Assembly: GCA_018700895.1 (NCBI GenBank)
Contig: JABIUV010000031.1
Coordinates: forward strand, 98,324 to 162,323
Reading direction: 5' to 3'
Length of the DNA stretch: 64,000 nt
Source: Bacteroidota bacterium
GTDB lineage: Bacteria > Bacteroidota > Bacteroidia > NS11-12g > UBA9320
The notes beneath the pieces were generated by a model. The model was given only the letters and a program-made list of their open reading frames with translations. It made no database searches and had not been told where the DNA came from. Shown piece after piece: positions 56,850 to 64,000 of this stretch. Every line of letters begins with the position of its first letter. The first letter of the stretch is position 1. A program made the position numbers and the translations under genes.

Positions 56850-58121
56850 TCATTTATCCATTACCGTATAACTATTTCGGGTAGTGGCCCCTATGAGTTC
56901 GTCATAACCATAAAATACGTTTTTGTGATACACGAGTACAGTATAGTCATTTTCGGTTTCTTGGTGATTGCCTTCGGTAAAGGTGTAATCAATATTGCCG
57001 TCCTTGTCTTTTAGCACAAAGTGATAGTTATAGTAACTCTGCTTGAGCAATACAGACGCACCGTACATATCATATTCCTCAAAGTACTTCATCTTAAATT
57101 TTTCTTTGAGCTGCCAATCGGTAAGTTCTCCATAAATATATACATCACCCATATCGGCCAAATCATTGGACTTGAGGTAAAAGTGTATCATGGCATAATC
57201 GCCATCCTCCACAATATTTACACCGTCATCATTCATAATCACCCGTTTACCATTGTAATCTATCCAACGTACGTAGTTAAGATGCCCTCTTGCTTCTTCG
57301 GGCCTCAGCACACCATTCTGTACACTATCTGTGTATTTTTTTATCACATTATTACTAAAAAACCGTAACGACCGAATATCAAAAAAGCGAAACTCATTAG
57401 TACCCGGGAAGAGGTTCTTGTCCTCATAGTTAAAATTCAGATTGTTGCCATTCACAAAAAGTGGCTTAAGATTATAGATGGCGTTATTCCAGCTGTTGTT
57501 TTGCAATATGGTAACGTTCACATCCAGAAATGGATTTGGTATATCAAACCCCTCATAATCCACATCAAAATCAACTTCTTGGTGGGTGAATCGCTTATCA
57601 GGTAGAGTAGCAATACGCACATTACTGCTTATTCTAGTTTGATTATCTAGCACCATAAATCTTCGCGTAAGCAGTAAATCTTCTTCATCGAAGTTACGAT
57701 ATACCTTAATAATATAATTTCCACTCTTGGTTATCGCCATTCCTTGTTCTGGGAACGTGAGCGTATAATGTGTGTAGCGGGTATAGGTGTTGGTCGAAAA
57801 TTTGAAATCCGTAATCTCTCCCATTCTTTGGCCCGAGATATACTCCATAGGCTGCAGGTCACTCGGCTGCCAGTTTCTATCACAATGCATGATGGAGTAA
57901 TTGAAAAACTCATTGGTGGGAGATAAAATGTCAAATGATAGACGTAGCTTCTCACTTTCTGACAAATCAAGAAGCGGAAGTGGATCGTATATTCCCAAAT
58001 CTTTTTGGAGTATGACCGTAGCTATCTTATCATCATAGTTTGTATTATCATATACTTTGGTCTGAGCAACAGTGTTCATCACTATTGCTGATAGGCAAAC
58101 CAGTATTAAAAGTTTTTTCAT
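56850..58121 (-). CDS. Type IX secretion system plug protein (DUF5103)
   Basis: From ATG 58121 the product has 423 residues, with a signal peptide MKKLLILVCLSAIVMNTVAQ. It matches the T9SS plug family (formerly DUF5103), which closes the periplasmic side of the SprA translocon pore in flavobacteria. Markers are EKLRLSFDILSPTNEFFNYS, IMHCDRNWQPSDLQPMEYI, QGMAITKSGNYIIKVYRN and NEFRFFDIRSLRFFSN. Its presence agrees with the T9SS cargo at 15.0-16.6 and 25.2-26.9 kb. It is in a run with mazG (84 bp) and dprA. Confidence 0.93.
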   Translation of the reverse strand: MKKLLILVCLSAIVMNTVAQTKVYDNTNYDDKIATVILQKDLGIYDPLPLLDLSESEKLRLSFDILSPTNEFFNYSIMHCDRNWQPSDLQPMEYISGQRMGEITDFKFSTNTYTRYTHYTLTFPEQGMAITKSGNYIIKVYRNFDEEDLLLTRRFMVLDNQTRISSNVRIATLPDKRFTHQEVDFDVDYEGFDIPNPFLDVNVTILQNNSWNNAIYNLKPLFVNGNNLNFNYEDKNLFPGTNEFRFFDIRSLRFFSNNVIKKYTDSVQNGVLRPEEARGHLNYVRWIDYNGKRVIMNDDGVNIVEDGDYAMIHFYLKSNDLADMGDVYIYGELTDWQLKEKFKMKYFEEYDMYGASVLLKQSYYNYHFVLKDKDGNIDYTFTEGNHQETENDYTVLVYHKNVFYGYDELIGATTRNSYTVMDK

Positions 58122-58205
58122 TGGTATAAATAGCATCAATTATCTGGCCAATTTAAGGCTTGTTTCTTACAAAACAGATTTGACCTCCTAAAAGTATGCA
58201 GGCTT

Positions 58206-58964
58206 TTATTTTTTCTTTGCCTCATTCCATATAGCATCCATCTCTGCTAAGTTCATATTCTCAAGGGCTTTCCCATTTGCCTTGGCAAATTTTTCAATGG
58301 CTTCAAAGCGGTATTTGAATTTCTTATTGGTCTTCTCTAATGCATCATCTGGATTAATTTTGAGCCAACGAGCATAGTTAACCAAGCTAAAGAGTAAGTC
58401 GCCGAACTCTTCTTCCTTCTCTACTCCTTCGGCTTCCTTGAATTCCTGTAACTCCTCGTCTACCTTTTCCCACACATCATCTTTACTTGGCCAGTCAAAA
58501 CCTACTTGAGCAGCTTTGTCTTGCATACGCATAGCTTTTACCAAGCTAGGCATACTATTGGGTACACCGCTTAGCACACCTTTATTACCGCCTTCTTTTA
58601 GTTTGAGCTGTTCCCAGTTTTGTTTCACCTCTTCCTCGTCTTGCACCTTCACATCGCCATATATGTGTGGATGCCTGCTTACCAACTTATCGCATACGCT
58701 GTGTAGTACGTCTGTTACATCAAAGGCTTTCTTTTCATCGCCTATTTTGGCATAAAAAACCAGATGCAGGAACAAGTCTCCTAGTTCTTTTTTAATCTCC
58801 TCATTATCACCGGCGAGTATGGCATCACTCAGCTCGTATGTTTCCTCTATAGTAAGATGACGTAGACTTTCGTTCGTCTGCTTTCTATCCCACGGACACT
58901 GCTCACGCAGCTCATCCATAATAGTGAGTAACCTCTCAAAGGCCTCCAAGCGTTTGTCCACCAT
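58206..58964 (-). CDS. mazG: Nucleoside triphosphate pyrophosphohydrolase MazG
   Basis: The 252-residue protein has two all-alpha MazG domains and hydrolyses (d)NTPs to monophosphates, acting in nucleotide house-cleaning. Domain 1 has LREQCPWDRKQTNESLRHL, EETYELSDAILAGD and KKELGDLFLHLVFYAKI; domain 2 has EELQEFKEAEG, EFGDLLFSLVNYARWL and ALEKTNKKFKYRFEAIE. The ATG abuts the LytTR gene stop at 58965. Confidence 0.96.
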   Translation of the reverse strand: MVDKRLEAFERLLTIMDELREQCPWDRKQTNESLRHLTIEETYELSDAILAGDNEEIKKELGDLFLHLVFYAKIGDEKKAFDVTDVLHSVCDKLVSRHPHIYGDVKVQDEEEVKQNWEQLKLKEGGNKGVLSGVPNSMPSLVKAMRMQDKAAQVGFDWPSKDDVWEKVDEELQEFKEAEGVEKEEEFGDLLFSLVNYARWLKINPDDALEKTNKKFKYRFEAIEKFAKANGKALENMNLAEMDAIWNEAKKK

Positions 58965-59675
58965 TTAGAGTATATTCTTACCCTTCATTATCCCTACAAA
59001 ATCTTCTTTGTAGTTTTTGCCGATAGGAATTTTCACGCCATTTACCTCACAACCCGAAGTACTAAAAGCTGATACGTGCTTACGATTTACAATAAAACTA
59101 CGGTGTACCCTACTAAACATTTCCGACGGCAGTTTTTGCTCCATTTTTTTCATTGTTTGGAGGGTTACTATCTTTTTATCCTGTAAGAAGATCTTAACAT
59201 AATCTGCAAATGCCTCTACATAGTAAATATCACTATAGGCAAGCTTAATCAGTTTTTGGTTAGCCTTTACAAATATGTGCTCATGTTCCAAGTCAGACTC
59301 TGCTGCTCCGCTGTTATTTTTGAGTTGAAAGTACTCTTTTGCTTTTTCTACCCCTTTTTCGAATCGGTCATAGGCTATAGGCTTGAGCAAGTAGTCTATG
59401 GCATCTAGCTCAAAACCTTCTACCGCGTGATCGGGATACGCCGTAGTGAACATAAAGAGCGGCTTATTTTCAAGTGATTTCACAAAACTAAGTCCATCTA
59501 TCTCAGGCATGTTAATGTCAAGGAACATGAGATCTACTTTATGTTTTTTTAGTACTTCACTGGCCTCTGCCGCATTGTTGCAACGTGCTACAAGTTTCAA
59601 ATCGGGGTGTTTGGCCACATAAGCTTCTATAATGTCTAGTGCTAGTGGTTCGTCGTCTACTGCGATACAATTCAT
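58965..59675 (-). CDS. LytTR-family response regulator
   Basis: The 236-residue regulator has a receiver domain with acidic pocket Asp7-Asp8 and phospho-acceptor Asp53 in LMFLDINMPEIDG, then Thr in MFTTAYPDHAVEGF and Lys in LLKPIAYDRF. The C-terminal LytTR DNA-binding domain (about 135-232) has IYYVEAFADYVKIFL, RVHRSFIVNRKHVSAFS and IPIGKNYKEDF. It pairs with the kinase gene 15 bp upstream. LytTR proteins bind short direct repeats; none could be assigned here. Confidence 0.96.
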   Translation of the reverse strand: MNCIAVDDEPLALDIIEAYVAKHPDLKLVARCNNAAEASEVLKKHKVDLMFLDINMPEIDGLSFVKSLENKPLFMFTTAYPDHAVEGFELDAIDYLLKPIAYDRFEKGVEKAKEYFQLKNNSGAAESDLEHEHIFVKANQKLIKLAYSDIYYVEAFADYVKIFLQDKKIVTLQTMKKMEQKLPSEMFSRVHRSFIVNRKHVSAFSTSGCEVNGVKIPIGKNYKEDFVGIMKGKNIL

Positions 59676-59690
59676 ATTTATTAATTATGG

Positions 59691-60758
59691 TTAATTCAAT
59701 TTTATGTCTAATTCTACTTTAAACTCGGTTGCGGTACTACCTACTTTAAGCTCGTGTTTTTGAGGGTAGAGCAGGCGTAATCGTTTTTTTACATTTATCA
59801 ACCCAATACCACCTTGATATCCTTCTTGCTTGGACACCTCGCTTCCGCCGGCTGGTTTACTATTGGCTATGCTAAATTTCAAGCCATCGACTTGGGTCTT
59901 TACAAACACCTTAACGTACCCATTGGCCATATCCTTGCCCAAACCGTGCTTAAAACTATTTTCTACAAAAGGAATGAGCAACATAGGTGCTATTTCTTTT
60001 GTGTCGGTATCTCCGTCTATGGCAATTTCCAAATTCATACGATTGCCATGCCTTACTTTCTCTAGTTCCAAGTAGCTCTTAAGGTACTTGATCTCTTGTG
60101 TAAGGCTTACTTTTTTTTCGCTTCCGTCATACAATAGGTAACGCAATATATCGCTCAGCTTAAGTATAAGGTCAGGTGTCAAATCACTTTTTTGTAATGC
60201 TAGAGCATAAATGCTGTTCAAACTATTAAACAGAAAATGCGGGTTGATCTGAGACTTGAGATACTTTAGCTCCGTTTCGGTATTTAGCTTGGCGAGTTCT
60301 TTGGTAAGTTGTTCCTTCTCGTACCAATGTTTTACCAACTTAAGACTCATAGTACTTGCGGCAGTATAGGCTATGGCCATAGATGTGATGAGGAGGAAAC
60401 GAGGGGAAAGTAAACCACTCTTATATTCTGGACCTATGGTATTGAGCCACGTAAATAGTGCTGCCTCTAGGAGTGCTCCTAGGGATAGTGTTAGCAATAT
60501 AGCAACGATATATTTGACATAAACACGTCGTTGTAAAAAAACAGGAAACAGAAAGTATATGTTGAAGTAACTCACCACAGCGTGAATAGATACAATTACA
60601 AAGGAATTGATATAAAAATCTGCCCGAGTGATGCCTGGACTCGGTACGTATACCCAAAAGAGATAGTATATAAGCCATAACAGCACATGATGTAGGTTAT
60701 ACTTTGTTACCAGCTGGTAAAAAGAACTATTGACTACATTATCTCGTGTGCTAATCAT
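59691..60758 (-). CDS. LytS-type sensor histidine kinase
   Basis: The 355-residue kinase has four membrane helices in the N-terminal 140 residues and no extracellular sensor domain, a short coiled coil, then His_kinase (LytS-like) with phospho-His174 in QINPHFLFNSLNSIYALAL. The HATPase domain is marked by IPFVENSFKHGLGKD (N box), GGIGLINVKKRLRLLYPQ (G box). It heads the minus-strand run with its LytTR partner. The signal is unknown. Confidence 0.95.
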   Translation of the reverse strand: MISTRDNVVNSSFYQLVTKYNLHHVLLWLIYYLFWVYVPSPGITRADFYINSFVIVSIHAVVSYFNIYFLFPVFLQRRVYVKYIVAILLTLSLGALLEAALFTWLNTIGPEYKSGLLSPRFLLITSMAIAYTAASTMSLKLVKHWYEKEQLTKELAKLNTETELKYLKSQINPHFLFNSLNSIYALALQKSDLTPDLILKLSDILRYLLYDGSEKKVSLTQEIKYLKSYLELEKVRHGNRMNLEIAIDGDTDTKEIAPMLLIPFVENSFKHGLGKDMANGYVKVFVKTQVDGLKFSIANSKPAGGSEVSKQEGYQGGIGLINVKKRLRLLYPQKHELKVGSTATEFKVELDIKLN

Positions 60759-60841
60759 ATGCGCTGTATAAAGGTCAAATGTAAAACAAGAATGATAGGG
60801 CAGTATACCCGTTGGCTAAAGTGGAGATAAATATCTACTAA

Positions 60842-61060
60842 CTACCGTCTGAATATTCTTAAGAGTCTATAGCTCCAGTCCAAAACATTCACTCCAGCTT
60901 TAAAATAGTTATTATCATCTGCCGAAGTAGTAATGGTGTCGGTAGTAGGGTAGTTATGCTTGATGTTAGAAGAAACCAGTGAAAAAGTGAGAACATTCAA
61001 AAAAAGTAACGCAAGAATAATCCAGGTAGACTTTTTAATAGATTTGTTGGGTTGCTGCAT
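60842..61060 (-). CDS. Small single-pass membrane protein
   Basis: The 72-residue product has a basic start (MQQPNKSIKKS), one membrane helix (TWIILALLFLNVLTFSLVS, about 12-30), a polar periplasmic stretch with TTDTITTSADDNN, and a basic end LLRIFRR. Not recognised. It lies 83 bp upstream of the sensor-kinase gene on the same strand and could be co-transcribed, but that is only position. Confidence 0.55.
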   Translation of the reverse strand: MQQPNKSIKKSTWIILALLFLNVLTFSLVSSNIKHNYPTTDTITTSADDNNYFKAGVNVLDWSYRLLRIFRR

Positions 61061-61215
61061 TCTCGGACTCTTTTCTGGTCATATAATAACTCAACGAAAG
61101 TAATGCCAATAAGTTACACTGAACTTTTGTCAACTTAAATATGACAGTAAAATTGGCGTTTTTATAATGGCTCTAAAGTTACAGCTTTGATTATTACGCA
61201 AAACTGTGGATGGAA

Positions 61216-61248
61216 TTGTTTAGTAAATGTAAGACTCGTCTACCTTTG
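61216..61248 (+). promoter_or_regulatory. Promoter of the 67-aa membrane protein gene
   Basis: TTG (61216-61218), 22-bp spacer, TACCTTTG (61241-61248), a perfect TAnnTTTG box. The ATG follows 20 bp later at 61268. Confidence 0.65.
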
Positions 61249-61267
61249 TCGTATCTAAAGATAGATT

Positions 61268-61471
61268 ATGCAGTTTATATTATTATTAGGAATTATTTTA
61301 ACGGTAATGTCATTGGCTTTTATAGGTATTGCCGTACGTATGTTTTTGGTAAAAGATGGTGAAGTACGCGGTGGATGTGCCGGTAAAAACCCCATGATGC
61401 AAGAGGAAGGAACAGCTTGTACAATGTGCGGAGCTTTACCCACTGAGGAGTGCAAGAGTGAACCTGCTTAA
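61268..61471 (+). CDS. Small membrane protein with Cys-rich tail
   Basis: The 67-residue protein has one N-terminal helix (FILLLGIILTVMSLAFIGIA), then GGCAGKNPMMQEEGTACTMC and a final Cys in EECKSEP. Five-residue-spaced Cys in a C...C-x2-C...C array suggest metal or FeS binding or disulfides. Short proteins of this GxC...NP...G.C..CG type are common and uncharacterised in Bacteroidota. A clear promoter precedes it. Confidence 0.7.
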   Translation: MQFILLLGIILTVMSLAFIGIAVRMFLVKDGEVRGGCAGKNPMMQEEGTACTMCGALPTEECKSEPA

Positions 61472-61508
61472 ATAGGTGCTCCTTTTTGAAGCAGCACCTA
61501 CTGATTCT

Positions 61509-62137
61509 CTAAACCACGGGATGTACGTAGTTCTTGCGATAAACCCTATTAAACAAGTATACCGATAAGATCGTCCAAAACACCACTTTAGCATAAATCA
61601 AAATCTCATACTCAGAGCGAGTAAATAGTTCGTTGTGGTAAGAGTAATCGTCATATGCGGCATATCTGCACTTATGCAATTCTTCCCCGATCGCAAATAG
61701 TATCAAAATAAGGATAGGTACATATGCACGCATCGCAATGGCAAAATACGTTCTTATTGCGTTTTTAAACTGTCTTCCGAAGATGATGACGAGACATAGA
61801 AAGTAAATCTCAAAATAATCTCTGGAACTATAAGCAACAAGTGCATATAAGGCAGTAATAATACCTCCAAACACTGCTGTAAGAGAGCCTACCAGCATCG
61901 CCCACCCAAAGTGAGCCAACTTGACAGCACACAGGATATAAAGTAATACACCTCTACGGCTACGGAGTCTTTGCTGAAGCGTGAGAATTTCAGCATCTCC
62001 TTACTTACAGCGATACTAGCGTCTGAAATAGGAATTAGATTCCCTCCTGATCCCTTGTATGCTCCATCATTAGTCCATAGGCTGAAACAAGCCAACACCT
62101 TGAGCATAAATGAAACACACCTATGCATTTTCCTCAT
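61509..62137 (-). pseudogene. Membrane protein of unknown function split by a frameshift
   Basis: Two overlapping frames (61889-62137 and 61509-61919) join into one protein if a single base is restored near 61935-61941. The first part has a signal-like start (MRKMHRCVSFMLKVLACFSL) and GGNLIPISDASIAVSKEMLK; the join reads VEVYYFI then ILCAVKLAHFGWAMLVG, forming a natural membrane helix. The second part has four helices including FGGIITALYALVAYSSR, FEIYFLCLVIIFGRQF and YVPILILILFAIGEELH. Alternatively the second frame alone, from TTG 61919, is a complete small gene. No family is recognised. It overlaps the pepT stop. Confidence 0.55.
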
Positions 62138-63365
62138 ACACCTGAACTAGCTCCATGCACACATGTATAGCCGCTTCCATATCTTGCACACTCACATACT
62201 CATGTTTGCTATGTATGGCCATTTCACCAGTAAAAATATTAGGACATGGCAACCCCATAAACGACAGTCTCGAGCCATCGGTACCACCACGTACCAAGTC
62301 TTGTTTTGGCTCTACTCCTGCTCGTTTCATTGCCTCCACGGCATTGGCCTCTATATGAGGAAACTTATCTAGCATTTCACGCATATTACGGTATTGCTCC
62401 TTTACACTTACCTCATAACGAGCTCCAGGATATTGAGCAATGGCAGCTTCAGCTAAATCTACCACCAATTGTTGATGTTTTCCCAAGTTAGCAGTGGTGA
62501 AGTCTCTCACGATAAAATCTACACTCGAGGTTTCCAATTGCCCACGCAGGTTATATGGATGCACAAAACCCTCAGCACCACTAGTGGTCTCCGGCGATAA
62601 TCCCACTGCAGGTAAACTAGCCAAAAAGGCACTCATCACCTTCACGCTATTCACCATCTTGCCCTTGGCATAGCCAGGGTGAGCACTAATGCCGTGAAAA
62701 GTCACTGTCATAGCATTGGCCGAAAATGTATCACCTTCCAATGAACCTCGTGTTCCACCATCTAACGTATAACCTACGTCTGCATTCAGTTTATTCATGT
62801 CCAGCTTATCTACTCCCCGGCCTACTTCTTCATCTGGAGTAAATAGGATACGAATATCTCCGTGTTTGATATTGGAACTTTGGATAAGTTCCTCGGCAAG
62901 CTGCATAATAATAGCCACTCCGGCCTTGTCATCCGCACCTAGTAAGGTAGTGCCACTTGCGGTGATAATGTCATCACCTACTCGCTCAGCTAGGTACTTA
63001 TGCTGTTTGGTGGTAATCACTTGTGTGGTATCATCAGGAAGTACGATATCCTCTCCCTGATAGTTACGATGTAAGATAGGTTTCACATCTGTACCGCTAC
63101 AGTCAGGAGCAGTATCTAAGTGGGAGCAAAAACAGATAGTTTCTACATCCTTATCGGTATTACTAGGCACCGTGCCAAACACATATCCCCATTCGTCCAT
63201 GTACGCATCTGCTATACCAATAGCTAAGAGTTCGGCTACGACTATTCTGCCTAAGTTTTTTTGTTTCCCCGTGCTAGGAAAGGTATCGCTATATGGGTCG
63301 CTCTGCGTATCTACCTGCACATATCGTATAAGCCTATTGGCAACGTTTTGAGCTGTTTCAGTCAT
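62121..63365 (-). CDS. pepT: Peptidase T (tripeptidase)
   Basis: ATG 63365 gives 414 residues (three codons shorter than the longest frame). It is an M20-family dizinc aminotripeptidase. Metal ligands are in CFCSHLDTAPDCSG (His82, Asp84 region), LLGADDKAGVAIIMQLAEEL, FTPDEEVGRGVDKLDM (Glu pair), YTLDGGTRGSLEGDTF and MAIHSKHEYVSVQ. Dimerisation domain in the middle (VTFHGISAHPGYAKGKMVNS). Length is normal. It takes part in peptide turnover in the cytoplasm. Confidence 0.97.
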   Translation of the reverse strand: MTETAQNVANRLIRYVQVDTQSDPYSDTFPSTGKQKNLGRIVVAELLAIGIADAYMDEWGYVFGTVPSNTDKDVETICFCSHLDTAPDCSGTDVKPILHRNYQGEDIVLPDDTTQVITTKQHKYLAERVGDDIITASGTTLLGADDKAGVAIIMQLAEELIQSSNIKHGDIRILFTPDEEVGRGVDKLDMNKLNADVGYTLDGGTRGSLEGDTFSANAMTVTFHGISAHPGYAKGKMVNSVKVMSAFLASLPAVGLSPETTSGAEGFVHPYNLRGQLETSSVDFIVRDFTTANLGKHQQLVVDLAEAAIAQYPGARYEVSVKEQYRNMREMLDKFPHIEANAVEAMKRAGVEPKQDLVRGGTDGSRLSFMGLPCPNIFTGEMAIHSKHEYVSVQDMEAAIHVCMELVQVYEENA

Positions 63366-63374
63366 TATTATCAT

Positions 63375-63872
63375 AATAAGGCAAAGTAAATTAATAATAC
63401 ATTAAGAGCAATATAGTCTCTCAATACTGGACAAATTGGTAATAAAGTTATTAAATCAACATAAGGTGTTATTCTTTAACACAAAATCAGCCAAATACGC
63501 ACAAACTAGTTTGTAATAAGCTATTGATAATTTATTAAACTAAAAAAATCAAAATTTAATATGAAATAGATTGGTACAACACCCTAAAAAACATTCACGA
63601 TTAATATACACAAATATCACAATGGTTAAACTTATCCATAAAAGCAATTGGGCAAAACATTAATAAGTAAAAAAATAGTTGCAAAAATTTAAGATCTAAC
63701 CAATATAGTAAAAACTAGAGTAACTAAAAATACACACAGGTCTTTAAAACAAGATATAACAACCTATCTTGAAACTAAATAGGTTTCCTTTGATAAAAAC
63801 CAGTCAAGTTTGACCTCCCAACATTCCCATTTGCAATGGCAGACAGGCATCATCCGATAAAAAACTATCCAT
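63375..63872. other. AT-rich intergenic region downstream of the rRNA operon
   Basis: About 500 bp without any ORF or hairpin that I can support. It is very AT-rich with a more mixed segment at about 63800-63860. Two TTATCCATA/CTATCCATA sequences resemble DnaA boxes with mismatches, but there is no cluster. It is most simply spacer between the rRNA operon terminator and pepT, possibly including the pepT promoter. Confidence 0.5.
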
Positions 63873-63905
63873 AAAAAAAGCCTCTCCGAGAATTGGAGAG
63901 GCTTT
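63873..63905 (-). terminator. Terminator of the rRNA operon
   Basis: AAAGCCTCTCC (63877-63887) pairs perfectly with GGAGAGGCTTT (63895-63905) around a 7-nt loop. Read on the minus strand it is followed by a run of seven T, just downstream of the 5S gene. Confidence 0.9.
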
Positions 63906-63911
63906 AATATA

Positions 63912-64000
<89 letters not shown>

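Noticed and set aside
63375..63872. Replication origin based on DnaA-box-like sequences
   Set aside because: Only one or two imperfect boxes, no cluster, no dnaA or dnaN nearby.

Overview
The window is chromosomal DNA from a member of the Bacteroidota, most likely a Chitinophagales/Saprospirales-type bacterium. Several things support this. There are type IX secretion (T9SS) sorting domains and a T9SS plug protein, a DUF1800/DUF1501 pair, a DUF6089-type outer-membrane protein, a LytS/LytTR sensor pair, and FloA/NfeD. Promoters carry the Bacteroidota -7 box TAnnTTTG, and starts almost always lack Shine-Dalgarno sequences. The DNA is moderately AT-rich. No phage, IS element or CRISPR array was seen.

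Layout. 0-2.5 kb: the end of a secreted protein, an S1/P1 nuclease, and a debris strip with an MscS remnant, a perfect 38-bp palindrome and a 56-aa lipoprotein. 2.5-10 kb: YceI lipoprotein, TonB-dependent receptor, floA-nfeD and gcvP. 10.4-16.6 kb: a frameshifted DUF6089 protein, then DUF819, DUF937 and the DUF1800-DUF1501 secretion pair. 16.6-25.1 kb: rfbC, a PcrA/UvrD helicase, a CapD/FlaA1-like sugar dehydratase, and ftsK-lolA-DUF6438. 25.2-32.3 kb: an interrupted PKD/T9SS type B protein, eno, carA, an M61 peptidase and a scramblase-like protein.

32.3-38.5 kb is the accessory island. It holds a Zn-ribbon protein, a frameshifted tyrosine recombinase and a Crp/Fnr regulator with a palindromic site on the neighbouring hchA-nitroreductase promoter. 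Small orphan genes follow, separated by folded attC-like repeats. It ends in a second, truncated copy of the scramblase-like gene tail. 38.5-51.4 kb is housekeeping: a histone-deacetylase-like protein, rpsA, EVE-pyrR-pyrB-ansA, gyrB, pfkA, a lipoprotein and lon. 51.6-53.6 kb holds a decayed VWA lipoprotein, an aldose epimerase-like gene and tRNA-Ala(GGC). 54.5-60.8 kb is a probable minus-strand run: sensor kinase, LytTR regulator, mazG, T9SS plug, dprA, queA. 60.8-64 kb has small membrane proteins, pepT, and the 3' end of an rRNA operon (terminator and partial 5S) on the minus strand.

A striking pattern runs through the window. Six accessory genes are broken, by single-base losses (mostly in short A/T runs) or by in-frame UAA codons, while every housekeeping gene is open. 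This fits real gene decay better than random assembly error, although read-level data would be needed to decide.
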